Shown here in pieces: positions 35,541-45,840 of a stretch of 64,000 nucleotides of DNA. The notes beneath the pieces are model-generated. The model was not told where the DNA came from. It saw only the letters and a list, made by a program, of their open reading frames with translations, and searched no databases. Numbering within the stretch: position 1 is the stretch's first letter; every line of letters starts with the position of its first letter. Made by a program: the position numbers and the translations under genes. The stretch lies in NCBI GenBank assembly GCA_026214975.1, contig CM047805.1:192085620-192149619 (forward strand), given 5' to 3'. This DNA comes from Gentiana macrophylla (lineage: Eukaryota > Streptophyta > Magnoliopsida > Gentianales > Gentianaceae).

Positions 35541-35746
35541 AAATTTCTTAGGTCCGTCACTGAATCGGAAGCTTGGCATATTGTGTTTGAGGCCATAATT
35601 AACACGTGAAAAGTATTATATAATAGTTATTTCCGTGGTTATAAAATTTCTTAGGTCCGTCACTGAATCGGAAGCTTGGCATATTGTGTTTGAGGCCATA
35701 ATTAACACGTGAAAAGTATTATATAATAGTTATTTCCGTGGTTATA
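35541..35746. repeat. Perfect tandem duplication of 103 bp
   Basis: Copy 1 is 35541-35643 and copy 2 is 35644-35746; I see no difference between them. Each contains 'ggtccgtcactgaatcgg' and 'gcttggcatattgtg'. The identity means a very recent event, or an assembly artefact. Confidence 0.85.
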
Positions 35747-36253
35747 AAATATATCTATCTAAGAACATAAATTCTTGCTCAAACAAAGAAAGCTGATTAG
35801 AAAGTATGGAGATGGTAACTTAAATACACAAACAAGGATTTCTCAGATGGATATATTAGTCATGAGTACTATTTCTCTTCATAAATATATATTTCTGTGT
35901 TTGATATGTACAATATATATACAGAATAATGTCGGCCAAGGGAGTCGGCTACCCCTATCTCCACCCATATCACTCATGTGATATTTTGTAGGAACATGAG
36001 GTCTTCTTTTTTTTTTTCTTTTTTTTCTTTTTTTTTTTCTTCCCAAAAACGACGAAAGCATTCATTAAAGCAACATTAGTTCATACAGGCCCAAATAGGA
36101 GTACAGTCATGGCAGTAAACGCCTACATCCGATTTGAAAGAGAAAGCAGCAAGGTTGTGGGCCAACTTATTGCTTTCTCTTTCGGTGTACAAAACGCGAC
36201 AGGAAGAAAAGGAAGAAATCAGCTGTCTAATATCTTCTAAGATAATTACCGAC

Positions 36254-39142
36254 TCAAAAGGGGGGGCGGCTAAGCTCGCTACAATTTGCTAAAGACAAGT
36301 TATCAGTAAAACAGATTAAGTTCTTAACACCTATAGCATGACATCTAGCAAGACACCAACGTAAAGCCTGAGCTTCTGCATCAAAGACGGAACTCGAAAG
36401 TGACCGTGGGGACGCCCAAGCCTCCAAAATAGTGCCGTCCTCCCGAAAAAGAACCGCTCCGTATCCAGCGAGACAAGAGTCCGACCTCCAGGCTGCATCA
36501 ACAAATGCCCTGTCCACTCCTGGCGTAGGGTCTGTGCGCTGCAAGACAGGAGATGAGGAAACAATGTCAGAAACTACCCTCTCCTCGTGATGTGCCTGCA
36601 TGAAATCTAACCAAGCCTCACAAGCATACTTAACAGTATCATTCGGGGACCAGAATAAAGATTCGAAATATCTATTACACCGAGCCTTCCAAATATACCA
36701 CAAAGTAAAGCATGAAAGAAGTATACGGTCCTGCATCACCCCCTGGGGGTTTCTAACTGATATCGCATCCCACCAACGACAAACGGAGGCATCCGGCCTC
36801 AAGAAAGCATCCCAGGAGATGCCAACAAGTTTCCAGACCAGTTGCGCAAATCGACAAGTAATGAAAAGATGATCAATAGACTCCACAAAGTCGCCACAAG
36901 CCGAGCACATTGAACTATTAAAATTGAAACGTTTGTGAAGATTTTCCGAGGTAGGAAGAATACCTTTAAGGAGCTTCCAAAAGAAATATTTTATTTTCGG
37001 AGGTAGCGATAAAGTCCAGATTCTCTTCCAAAATTTTTCATTAAAATTATTCCCACACATAGAACGGCTATGATGTTTCACTAAACTCTGCTGTAGACAG
37101 GCATCATAGGCTGCCTTGGTGACAAAATTTCCATTTTTAGAAAACACGCAAACCCTTCTGTCCGGGATATCTCTATGGCTTATGGGAATTTTTATAATCT
37201 GATTAATATCCACCTGCCAAAAGGACTCTTCTAACTTAGCCTTATTCCAAGCGTTTTTAGATAAAAAGTCACAAACCAAAGCTTCCTTACTGTTGGGGCA
37301 AACACGCGAAATGGGCAAAAAAGAGGGGTTTTGAATAATCCATGGATCCTCCCAGGCTTTAATGGACTTCCCGTTACCAACCATGAAACAGGTATTATTT
37401 TTTTGAAAACTTTGGGCCGACATCAGACTTTTCCACAAAAACGAAGAGGAGGACGGGGTTTTGCAGGCTAGGATAGATGATTTGGGAAAATATTTACCTT
37501 TTAAGACTTTTGCTACCAAAAGGTCGGGGTGGCAATGAATCCGCCAAAGGGTCTTAGCCAGCGCCACAGTGTTAGCGATCTCCAGATTTTTGAATCCGAG
37601 ACCACCTCGCCCTTTTGGTAAGCAAAGTGACTCCCATTTTAACCAATGATGTCCCGCGTAATTTCTATTGTCATTTCCCCACCAAAAATTGGCCATGAGA
37701 GAGTGCATTTTGCGAATGATTCCCTTAGGTAACCTCACGACAGACATAGTTAAATTAGGAATGGTAAATAACGTAGAGGATAATAAAATAGCTTTTCCAC
37801 CCTGACTTAAAGACTTGAATTTCCAACTCTCTAGTTTATTTTTACATCGCTCGAGTAGAAAATTAAAAAATTGATTTTTAGCCCTACTGACTACCAACGG
37901 GAGTCCCAAGTACTTAGAATGACATACCTCAGCTAGACCGTTAAAAGAGGCCAGGACGCCATGCTTATTATCTTGAGGAGTATTTTTACTAAAGAAAACC
38001 GCCGACTTTTCAATATTAATCACTTGCCCCGAAACTTGCGCGTATTTGTTTAGAATATTGGCTAAGCTCATTGCGCAACTGATGTCAGCACGAGAAAAAA
38101 TCAATGAATCATCCGCAAAGAATAAGTGGTTGATACGCGGGCTTTTCCTAGCGATTCTCAACCCTGGGACACTACCATCCAAATTAGCTTTCTCTAGTAA
38201 ATGGCTTAACCCCTGCACACATATTATGAAAAGATACGGGGAGAGGGGGTCCCCCTGCCTAATTCCCCTACTAGGCTTAACAAAACCAACACGTTCCCCG
38301 TTAATAATGAAGGAGAACGAAACAGAAGTGATGCATTGTTTTACAATGTCCACTACATCTTCACTAAAACCGAGTTTCAAAAGCAAAAAGAAAAGAAAGG
38401 GCCATTCAACTCTATCGAACGCTTTTGAGACGTCTAGTTTTAAGGCCATATAAGTGTCTTTACCCTTCCTTTTATGCATCATATAATGGATTGATTCATG
38501 GGCCATAATGTAACTATCTAACATCTGGCGACCCGGGACAAAGGCGTTTTGACTCATGCCGACACAGAAGGGGAGGCATTCTCGAAAACGGTTAGCCAAG
38601 ACCTTCGAAAGGATTTTATAGACAACATTACAAAGACTAATAGGCCTAAAGTGGGCCGGCTCCGTAGGGTGCATATTTTTTGGGATTAAAGTAATGCAAG
38701 TATGATTCAATTCACTTGGGAATTTTCTCTCTCTCAAGAAATTGTTAATAGCCTCCAATAAGTCTTTTTTAATGATGTTATAGCAATTTTTAAAGAAACT
38801 AGGAGACATACCATCCGGTCCTGGAGCCGAGGACGAGTGCATTTGAAAGATAGCCTTTTTAAGTTCCTTTTCTTCAACTTCCTTCAGAATATTAGCATTC
38901 ATTTCCGGGGTGATGCGGGCCTCCATGTCCTCAAAATCCTGCAATAAAGAGTCGTTAATTCTGGAGGAGGAAAAGAGCTCACCATAGTACTGTTGAAATT
39001 CCGAGACAATTTCTGTTGGGGAGCAGCTCCAGGAGTGGTCAGATGCTCGAAGAATACCATGGATAAACTTTTTCCTCTTTTTACCGTTAACCACTGAATG
39101 AAAAAATTTGGTGTTTTTGTCTCCCTCTTTTAACCAACGCAC
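36254..39142 (-). CDS. LINE ORF2 fragment: reverse transcriptase, zf-RVT and RNase H (962 codons open)
   Basis: An open 962-residue frame. The RT domain spans about 100-370, with PGPDGMSP near 107, LKLDVSKAFD (catalytic D237), GIRQGDPLSP near 293 and FADD at 342-345. A zf-RVT region with FWKRIW and CSACG...H...C lies around 720-790. An RNase H type domain (FVDAAW, AEAQALRWCL, FTDNLSL) ends the frame. The first codon is not a true start; the reading continues upstream through frame breaks to the endonuclease part. The end is premature: the next frame continues the RNase H domain with NKLAHNLAAFSF to a stop near 36105. The missing base falls in a seven-base homopolymer. The product reverse-transcribes LINE RNA at nicked target DNA. 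Confidence 0.85.
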   Translation of the reverse strand: MRWLKEGDKNTKFFHSVVNGKKRKKFIHGILRASDHSWSCSPTEIVSEFQQYYGELFSSSRINDSLLQDFEDMEARITPEMNANILKEVEEKELKKAIFQMHSSSAPGPDGMSPSFFKNCYNIIKKDLLEAINNFLRERKFPSELNHTCITLIPKNMHPTEPAHFRPISLCNVVYKILSKVLANRFRECLPFCVGMSQNAFVPGRQMLDSYIMAHESIHYMMHKRKGKDTYMALKLDVSKAFDRVEWPFLFFLLLKLGFSEDVVDIVKQCITSVSFSFIINGERVGFVKPSRGIRQGDPLSPYLFIICVQGLSHLLEKANLDGSVPGLRIARKSPRINHLFFADDSLIFSRADISCAMSLANILNKYAQVSGQVINIEKSAVFFSKNTPQDNKHGVLASFNGLAEVCHSKYLGLPLVVSRAKNQFFNFLLERCKNKLESWKFKSLSQGGKAILLSSTLFTIPNLTMSVVRLPKGIIRKMHSLMANFWWGNDNRNYAGHHWLKWESLCLPKGRGGLGFKNLEIANTVALAKTLWRIHCHPDLLVAKVLKGKYFPKSSILACKTPSSSSFLWKSLMSAQSFQKNNTCFMVGNGKSIKAWEDPWIIQNPSFLPISRVCPNSKEALVCDFLSKNAWNKAKLEESFWQVDINQIIKIPISHRDIPDRRVCVFSKNGNFVTKAAYDACLQQSLVKHHSRSMCGNNFNEKFWKRIWTLSLPPKIKYFFWKLLKGILPTSENLHKRFNFNSSMCSACGDFVESIDHLFITCRFAQLVWKLVGISWDAFLRPDASVCRWWDAISVRNPQGVMQDRILLSCFTLWYIWKARCNRYFESLFWSPNDTVKYACEAWLDFMQAHHEERVVSDIVSSSPVLQRTDPTPGVDRAFVDAAWRSDSCLAGYGAVLFREDGTILEAWASPRSLSSSVFDAEAQALRWCLARCHAIGVKNLICFTDNLSLANCSELSRPPF

Positions 39143-39504
39143 ACGAGAAAATGCTTTCCAATACTTTTCCTCTTCAAAGTAGGCAAGAGAAAGATCATGT
39201 TTTAGCTCTTTCAGTCTCGCAACAGAAACAGGAGAGCGGATGCTATCATTAATTTTAACTTTTAGAGCCTTTATTTTTTAAGCCGAGTTAGATATGTTGA
39301 CCCTTCTCCAACAATTGAGTTTCATTCGAACTTCTTTTATTTTATGGATAATTTTGTAAAAAGGCGTTCCTCTTACTTGAATACCCCACCCTTGCCTAAC
39401 CACATCAAAAAAACCCCGGCTTGCTAACCCATCTCTCATCAAAATAAAAATGTCGTTTAGGTGGGACACCCCCACTAATGCATCGAATATCTAACATGCA
39501 GTGG

Positions 39505-40191
39505 TCAGAGGAAGCCATGTCGAATGAGAAACCGAGGCATTCCTGAAAAGATTGGTCCACGAAGCCGAAGCAAGGGCTCTGTCCAATCTCTCAAAAATGG
39601 GATCTTCCCCCTCCGGCGACGACTCCACATCCAAAAGTGGCCAATGAAGCCCAGATCGATAAGGCCACTTGAGGACAGGAAGCCTCTAAAGTCGGAAAAG
39701 GTGGAGTCTAATATGTCTCTACCCCCTACTTTTTCCTCTTTCGCACATATATCATTAAAGTCCCCAGCAATCAGATAACAATCCCCCCAAAGTGACATAC
39801 GGTTAAGCAGGTGACTCCATTGACTCTTTCTTAAAGAAGGAATAGGACTAGCATAAACACCAATAAACCACCAGACAGAGTTAGGTCGCGTACCTTTAAT
39901 GCAAGCTTCAATGGTGCAAGGAGAAGAAGTCACAGCTATAACGTTTGCATCCTTTTTCCAAAAAAGTGCCAGGCCCCCCGAAAGCCCTATAGGGTCAACA
40001 GTACAAACATTGTCAAAACCAAATTTTTTACACAGTCTTGATAATAAACCGGGCTGATTTTTCGTTTCAGACAAAAAGAAGATATATGGGGAGTGGAGTC
40101 TACACATCTCCTCCGCCTGGGAAATTGTCAAGGAGCTCCCCACCCCTTGACAATTCCACACCATGATCCTCATTGTGAAGGCGGGAGCCAC
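39505..40191 (-). CDS. LINE ORF2 fragment: AP-type endonuclease
   Basis: Starts MAPAFTMRIMVWNCQG and contains the endonuclease signatures WNCQG, SETK (catalytic Glu) and AGDFND. It leaves the family frame after WSRRRRG: the neighbouring frame continues EDPIFERLDRALAS. In a full element this would run into the RT frame. It nicks DNA to prime reverse transcription. Confidence 0.75.
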   Translation of the reverse strand: MAPAFTMRIMVWNCQGVGSSLTISQAEEMCRLHSPYIFFLSETKNQPGLLSRLCKKFGFDNVCTVDPIGLSGGLALFWKKDANVIAVTSSPCTIEACIKGTRPNSVWWFIGVYASPIPSLRKSQWSHLLNRMSLWGDCYLIAGDFNDICAKEEKVGGRDILDSTFSDFRGFLSSSGLIDLGFIGHFWMWSRRRRGKIPFLRDWTEPLLRLRGPIFSGMPRFLIRHGFL

Positions 40192-40661
40192 TTCGGGCTG
40201 GCTGCCTCCACCCCATCGTGAGCTGCATAAGAACTTGTAGCATTGAAAATTTTCAACTTCTTTAGAAAGGGTTCAGATAGATCAAAGGCCTCTGCATCAT
40301 TGTCAGCTTCTGTACTGTCTGTGTCATACCCTCTTTCATCAGAGCTAGTAGCATGCGTGTATGAGAAACAGGGAGCCTCTCTTAGAACAAGTTTACGTTT
40401 TCTGCTTTCATCGACAAGAGAACCAGGTTGTGCAATATCAGATTCAGCTAAGATATCTGTTACATCTTCAATGGTTACTCCAGAGTTTTGGACAGAGAAG
40501 TGCGTATCAGATCCCTCCGTATACCATTCGATCGCAAGAGTGTCCATACTTGGAGGGGATAGTTCTTCTTCTACAATCATGATACTCGGCTCACCTTGGG
40601 GATATGAAGACTTCCCGCTGTAAATGACTTTGTTTTTCCCCTTGTCCATTTGTTCCTTCAC
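40170..40661 (-). CDS. Upstream frame of the LINE, unrecognised
   Basis: A 163-residue hydrophilic, acidic frame (starts MKEQMDKGKNKVIYSGK) that overlaps the endonuclease frame by 22 bases. No zinc knuckle or RNA-binding motif is visible. It may be the C-terminal part of ORF1 or an N-terminal extension of ORF2. Confidence 0.4.
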   Translation of the reverse strand: MKEQMDKGKNKVIYSGKSSYPQGEPSIMIVEEELSPPSMDTLAIEWYTEGSDTHFSVQNSGVTIEDVTDILAESDIAQPGSLVDESRKRKLVLREAPCFSYTHATSSDERGYDTDSTEADNDAEAFDLSEPFLKKLKIFNATSSYAAHDGVEAASPKWLPPSQ

Positions 40662-40959
40662 GTGATAATAACGGCCCGAGATAATTATCCGGGATAATTA
40701 TTTAATACGTACGATACCGTTTAATAAAGACACGATATATTATACGTGGCTTTATGGTGTAAAAATATCCGTCATTCACTTCGTGTATTTACATCGATGT
40801 TTATCCACATTGCCAGGCTTGCGTCGAGACTTAGCTATTAAGTAAACTAGCTGCGGGCTAGTACTTTACCCAGATGAGATATATATTATATCTAATGGAT
40901 ATCCACATAATACGAATATATTTATAACAACAACCACTATAGTTAAGTTTATTTGGATG

Positions 40960-41700
40960 TGTTTTTTTCTTTCTTCTTTTTAACGAAAAAGGCTTATAAT
41001 GCTAAATCAAGTCCGCAATCAATGAATAAATTACATCATGATGAGAGGAGAGTCTACATGAGCAGACACCACCAACCGTGTATAACCAAAGTACACCTAA
41101 CATATGTAATATGAACAGAAACAAAAGACTGCAAGTGGGATAAGCATTCCCGAACTAAACACCCCAGCACCGACTGGCCATCCAAAGGATGAGACAACGC
41201 TCGGACACAAGATAAACAATCACTTTCAAAGATAACAGTATGAAAACCCCGGCCCTGTGGACCGCTTCCTCCAAGGCTAGCAGAATCACCTGCATCTCCA
41301 ATAGCTCCAGATTTATCCCAGGGCCAAAATGAAACGAGAAAGCAGCGACAATCAAGCCCACACTATCTCAGAAGATCACCCCAATGTCAGACACCCCCCC
41401 GTCCGCCACAGACGCTTCCGTATTACACTTCAAGCTACCATAAGGGGGCAGGCACCATGAAACTGGATGACTCCGAAGACCCCGTATCGTCATATACCGC
41501 ATTACACCTCGCCTTCCAAAGATGCCAGAGAAAAAAACCGAAGGTCACCACCCCTCCGCTATAAACCGCTCCAAAAATCATGCTAAAAAAGTCCCCGAAG
41601 TTAATTTGTTGAGGTGCAGGGCGACCCGGCCTCAAAGGTGAGACCTTGAGATGGCCTGAGCATAATCACATTCGAATAAGACATGCCGCGTTGACTACCC
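40960..41700 (-). mobile_element. LINE 3' fragment, minus orientation
   Basis: Broken minus-strand frames at 41635-41435 (FFLWHLWKARCNAVYDD, the stretch just before the RNase H domain) and 41361-41155 (NLELLEMQVILLALEEAVHRAG, part of the RNase H domain). T-runs at about 40964-40981 mark the A-tail side. The family differs from the large LINE at 36-40 kb. Confidence 0.65.
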
Positions 41701-41736
41701 TACCATGCCTCAAGACAAGCAACGATCATCTCCTAA

Positions 41737-42145
41737 GAGTATTCACTATGAGGGTGTTGAACACACTGTGGAAATGAGAAAAACACTGTAAAAACAAAGT
41801 GGGTATCACTATAGCCCAAAACAACATGCCACATCAGCTCATAATGTGGATGAGAAAGTGGACAGAACCACTCACACTGTCACATTTTTATGCACACAAT
41901 CCTAGATACTATAATTGATTCCTTTATTTTAATGCTTTTCCTATATATTTTTTGATCCAGATATTTATTTTTGTTTTGTCAAGATTTTTGTGTGCTTCTC
42001 GAAGTTGATTAAAAAATTATTCATCCGAGGTGAGCCATAGTGTACAAAGCAGATACAAGATATAATGTGGATGCTAATTCATGCACTTTATGTCGGCTTT
42101 TTCAATTTTCCAAGCCATTTTATAGAGTGACCATAGTGAATACTC
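41737..42145. mobile_element. Tourist-like MITE, 409 bp, TSD TAA
   Basis: Ends GAGTATTCACTATG and CATAGTGAATACTC are perfect inverted repeats, flanked by TAA on both sides (41734-41736 and 42146-42148). This is the signature of PIF/Harbinger MITEs. There is no coding sequence. Confidence 0.88.
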
Positions 42146-42834
42146 TAAAGAGAGCGGAAGGGGATGAAAGACATGAAATAGTGAAAATATGATATTTAAC
42201 ATATCCAAATAAATAGATAAATAACACATCCAAACAGAAACAAACAAATAATCTCAAAGAAACTATATTTACTAGCGTTGCAGTAAAAATTGTTGGGAAA
42301 TTGTATGACTTACGCATCTCAAATGACTTACGCATCTCCGGTTGTAAATGTAGGACTTTGTACACCAAACTGTGAGAAAAGGAGTACCCTCATACGTCAG
42401 CTTCGTTCGAGATGTACTGCAATATGTTTTCTTCTTTTTGACACCATTTTTTCTATGTTATGTTAATTGGTGTCAAAGCAATTGCTCATAGTGGATGGCG
42501 TACAAAAAAAATAAAATATGTAACAGAATTTGATGAAATTTTTATTTATTGTTTTAAGTGATTTTGGGTATGAGGGTATGAGGGTATGAGGGAGTATGCT
42601 TGAGGACCAAGCTATCTTCTTTTTTCTTGTTTTGAGAAGGACAAAGCCGTTGATGGATGTACAGAATATTGACAAATGGAAGTGTGATACAATTTTCCTC
42701 GTCAATCACACTACAATTATCATGAGTCCATTCACTATATGATGCATAAAAGAAAAGGAAAGGATTCCTACATGGATTTAAAACTTGATGTCTCCAAAGC
42801 GTTTGATAGGGTAGAATGACCTTTCCTCTTCCAC

Positions 42835-44589
42835 TTGCTTCGGAAGTTGGGCTTTAATGAAGAGGTGATTGGCCTCATTAAGCAATGCATTACAACAGTT
42901 ACTTTTTCATTCATCATAAACGGGGAGAGAGTGGGCTTCGTAAAGCCAAGTAGGGGTATTCGGCAAGGGGATCCTCTTTCTCCGTATCTCTTCATCATAT
43001 GTGCGCAAGGTCTTAGCCATTTATTAAAGAAAGCTAATTTGGATGGTAGTGTCCCAGGTTTGAGAATTGCTAGGCATAGCCCCCGTATCAACCATTTATT
43101 CTTTGCGGACGACTCTCTCATTTTTTCTCGTGCGGATGTTAATAGTGCTGAAAGCTTAGCTTTTATTCTGAATAAATATGAACAAGTTTCGGGGCAAGCC
43201 ACCAATATTGATAAATCGGTGGTTTTCTTCAGTAAAAATACTTCACAGAGTAGTAAGCTTGCCATTTTAGCTCTTTTCAACGGGGTCTCTGAGGTAAGTC
43301 ATTCCAAGTACCTTGGCCTTCCGCTAGTAGTTAGTAGGTCTAAAAATCAGATTTTTAACTATCTTGTTGATCGCTGTAAAAACAAACTAGATAGTTGGAA
43401 GTTTAAGTCACTAAGTCAAGGAGGTAAGGCGGTCTTGCTGTCCTCGTCGTTGTTTGCCATTCCCAACTTAACAATGTTTGTAGTTAGGCTCCCCAAAGGG
43501 GTTGTTAATAAAATTCATTCCATTATGGCTAATTTCTGGTGGGGAAACTCTAATAAGGATTTCTCAGGCCACCACTGGGTTAGGTGGGAGGCGCTTTGTC
43601 TTCCAAAAGGGAGGGGATGTCTTGGATTTAGAAATTTGGAAATTGCTAATACTGTGGCCTTGGCTAAGACCCTTTGGAGAATCCATAGCCATCCTAGTCT
43701 CTTGGTGGCGAGAGTCTTAAAAGGAAAATATTATTTTAAATCCACTATTTTTGATTGTAAAGTTCCCTCGTCGTCCTCGTTTTTATGGAAGAGTTTGATG
43801 TCGGCTCAAAGTTTTCTGAAGAATAATACTTGTTTTGTGGTGGGTAACGGTAAGTCTATTAAAGTCCGGGAAGATCCTTGGATTAGTCAAAACCCCTCAT
43901 GTTTGCCTATTTCACGGCCTTCTCCTCACAATAGGAATGCGTTGGTTAGTGATTTCTTGTCTAACAATACGTGGGACAAGGCTAAGTTAGTGGAGTCCTT
44001 TTGGCAAGTAGACGTGAGCCAAATAGTTAAAATACCGATTAGCTTAAAGGGCACTCCGGATAAGAGGGTTTGTGTCTTCTCTAAGACTGGGGACTTTGTT
44101 ACTAAGACCGCTTATGATGTCTGTCTTCAGCAAAAATTGTGTATTCATAATAATAGCTCTATGTGTGGTGATTCTGTTAATGGAAAATTCTGGAAAAGGA
44201 TTTGGGCTTTAACTCTTCCCCCGAAAGTTAAATTTTTCCTTTGGAAGTTGCTTAAATATGTTTTACCTGTGTCGGAGACCCTTCGCAAACGCTTTGGGCA
44301 TGATGGTGCTTTGTGTTCAGCGTGTGGAAGTACTGGAGGCTATCAATCATCTTTTATATCTTGTCCCTATCATGCAATTGGTTTGGAAATTTGCAGTGTT
44401 ACTTGGGAGGAATTTCGGGATCCGAACGCGTCGGTTACTCATTGGTGGGATAAGATGTCGGCTAAGATCCCCAATGGGATTTTAAATGATCGGATAGTTT
44501 TTTCTTGTTTCATTCTTTGGTTCATTTGGAAAGCGCGTTGTAATAGATATTTTAAAACCTCGTTTTGGCCCCCCGGAGATTACTGCTAA
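42835..44589 (+). CDS. LINE reverse transcriptase/zf-RVT fragment
   Basis: A 584-residue open stretch beginning after the Trp-to-stop change. It carries GIRQGDPLSPYLF, the FADD catalytic box, SKYLGLPLVVSRSKNQ, and the FWKRIWALTLPPKVKFFLWKLL segment before the zinc finger. It ends PPGDYC at the frameshift in the C6 run. The next frame (44618-45145) resumes the same protein. Confidence 0.8.
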   Translation: MLRKLGFNEEVIGLIKQCITTVTFSFIINGERVGFVKPSRGIRQGDPLSPYLFIICAQGLSHLLKKANLDGSVPGLRIARHSPRINHLFFADDSLIFSRADVNSAESLAFILNKYEQVSGQATNIDKSVVFFSKNTSQSSKLAILALFNGVSEVSHSKYLGLPLVVSRSKNQIFNYLVDRCKNKLDSWKFKSLSQGGKAVLLSSSLFAIPNLTMFVVRLPKGVVNKIHSIMANFWWGNSNKDFSGHHWVRWEALCLPKGRGCLGFRNLEIANTVALAKTLWRIHSHPSLLVARVLKGKYYFKSTIFDCKVPSSSSFLWKSLMSAQSFLKNNTCFVVGNGKSIKVREDPWISQNPSCLPISRPSPHNRNALVSDFLSNNTWDKAKLVESFWQVDVSQIVKIPISLKGTPDKRVCVFSKTGDFVTKTAYDVCLQQKLCIHNNSSMCGDSVNGKFWKRIWALTLPPKVKFFLWKLLKYVLPVSETLRKRFGHDGALCSACGSTGGYQSSFISCPYHAIGLEICSVTWEEFRDPNASVTHWWDKMSAKIPNGILNDRIVFSCFILWFIWKARCNRYFKTSFWPPGDYC

Positions 44590-44617
44590 GTATGCTAATG
44601 AGGCGTGGTTAGACTTT

Positions 44618-45145
44618 GTGCAGGCACATTATGAGGAGAGGGTAGAAACTAATGTTATTTCCTCCTCTTCTGTCTTGCAGCGTACAGACCCTTCTCCATG
44701 TGTGGTTAGGGCCTTCGTCGATGCAGCCTGGAAGTCGGAATCTTGCCTTGCTGGTTTCGGAGCAGCACTTCTCAGGGATGAAGGTACGATTTTGGAGGCT
44801 TGGGCGTCGCCGAGATCGATGGCTTGTTCTGCCTTTGCGGCGGAGGCTCAAGCTTTGCGCTGGTGCCTTAGTAGGTGTTGTGCTTTAGGCATTAAGAATT
44901 TAGCCAGTTTTACTGATAATTTGTCTCTATCTAATTGTAGCGAGCTTGGCCAGCCTCCCCCTTTTGATTCTGCAGTCGTTTTAGATGATATTAGGTCGCT
45001 TATTTCATGTTTTGAATCTTTCCATGTTACGTACTCTGAAAGAGAAAACAACGAGCTAGCACATAAGCTCGCTGCTTTCTCTTTCAGCTCTGATGTTGGA
45101 GTCTTTTGGCATGGTTGTACCCCGGTGTGGGCTTGTGCTACCTGA
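44618..45145 (+). CDS. LINE RNase H domain fragment
   Basis: Continues the frame above after the shift: RAFVDAAWKSESCLAGFGA (first Asp), AEAQALRWCL (Glu), SFTDNLSLSNCSE (second Asp), NNELAHKLAAFSF, and a natural stop. This is the RVT_3 type RNase H domain of plant LINEs, complete to its end here, which gives the reference for the truncated copy at 36254. Confidence 0.8.
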   Translation: MQAHYEERVETNVISSSSVLQRTDPSPCVVRAFVDAAWKSESCLAGFGAALLRDEGTILEAWASPRSMACSAFAAEAQALRWCLSRCCALGIKNLASFTDNLSLSNCSELGQPPPFDSAVVLDDIRSLISCFESFHVTYSERENNELAHKLAAFSFSSDVGVFWHGCTPVWACAT

Positions 45146-45469
45146 TTTATTTTATTAATGAAAGCTATCGTCGTTTGGGTAAAATAAAAAAAATAAAAAA
45201 AAATTACACCACGTATAATCGATTTTTATAGTCACTGAGTAATGATATGATACAACGGTCAACTGCATCGTTGGATATGATGAATTTATATCATAATTAG
45301 TTTATAATCATCATAAACAACGGATGCAGACGTTGTATATTCTGACGACATGTCATATCATTTATTACAACAGTTGTGTTCGTATTACTCTAAAGTCAAT
45401 TTTAAAGCAGACAACCAACTTTTAAAGATTAATTGAGATAATCAATAATTATATTATATGATATAAAAT

Positions 45470-45840
45470 CGACTTTCAATGCGGGCGATCTTATTGGCTA
45501 TGGAGGAAGTTGCGCAAATGGGTCTCACCTCGGTTATTTTTGAGACCGATTGTCTTTCTTCTGTTCAGGCTCTTTCCCGCCCTTCGGAGGACTTTTCGGT
45601 TTTGGGTTGTCTACAGTAGCATGATCATTTTAGCTTTATTGTCTCTTTTCACCTCCCGTCGATTCTCTTTTGTATGCCTTACCAGTAATGTGTCTCTGCG
45701 ACCTTCTAGCTAGGTATGGTGTGGATTTGCTTGGTCGAGTGGTTTGAGTGCTACCTACCCACGACGATGTAATCTCTAACCGTTGGCAGATTTGCTTTAA
45801 TAAAATTGTGTTTTTTTTTTTTTTCAAAAAAAAATAAAGT
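45470..45840 (+). mobile_element. LINE 3' fragment, plus orientation
   Basis: The first 140 bases translate to AILLAMEEVAQMGLTSVIFETDCLS, part of an RNase H domain. The fragment then runs through stops to an A/T-rich tail near 45810-45838. It is a different family from the two long LINEs. Confidence 0.6.

Larger units (their letters stand above)
36000..40661 (-). mobile_element. LINE (plant L1-like), minus orientation, nearly full ORF2
   Basis: Reading on the minus strand from 40661: an unrecognised hydrophilic frame, an endonuclease domain (40191-39505), a linker, and a reverse transcriptase/zinc finger/RNase H frame (39142-36254). The 3' end is an A-rich tail, seen as T-runs at 36007-36040 on the plus strand. 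The last 30 bases before the tail (TTAATGAATGCTTTCGTCG) match the end of the plus-strand LINE at 45205. A DUF4283/zinc-knuckle ORF1 is not seen, so the 5' part is missing. Frame breaks occur near 39600, at an A7 run (39407-39413), at an in-frame stop near 39280, and at a G7 run (36260-36266). Confidence 0.88.
42712..45206 (+). mobile_element. LINE (plant L1-like), plus orientation, 5'-truncated
   Basis: Begins within the RT domain (HESIHYMMHKRKGKD equivalent, about 42718) and runs to an A-rich tail ending near 45205. It is close kin of the LINE at 36-40 kb: most residues agree over the RT and zinc finger parts. Defects: a TGA in place of Trp at about 42817, a frameshift at a C6 run (44569-44574). 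A weak target duplication is possible (aatcacacta before, aattacacca after). Such 5' truncation is normal for LINE insertion. Confidence 0.87.

Noticed and set aside
42768..43280. 170-codon minus-strand frame
   Set aside because: Antisense of the LINE reverse transcriptase frame, whose FADD and GIRQGDPLSP motifs show the real strand. The same holds for the plus frame at 38046-38453.
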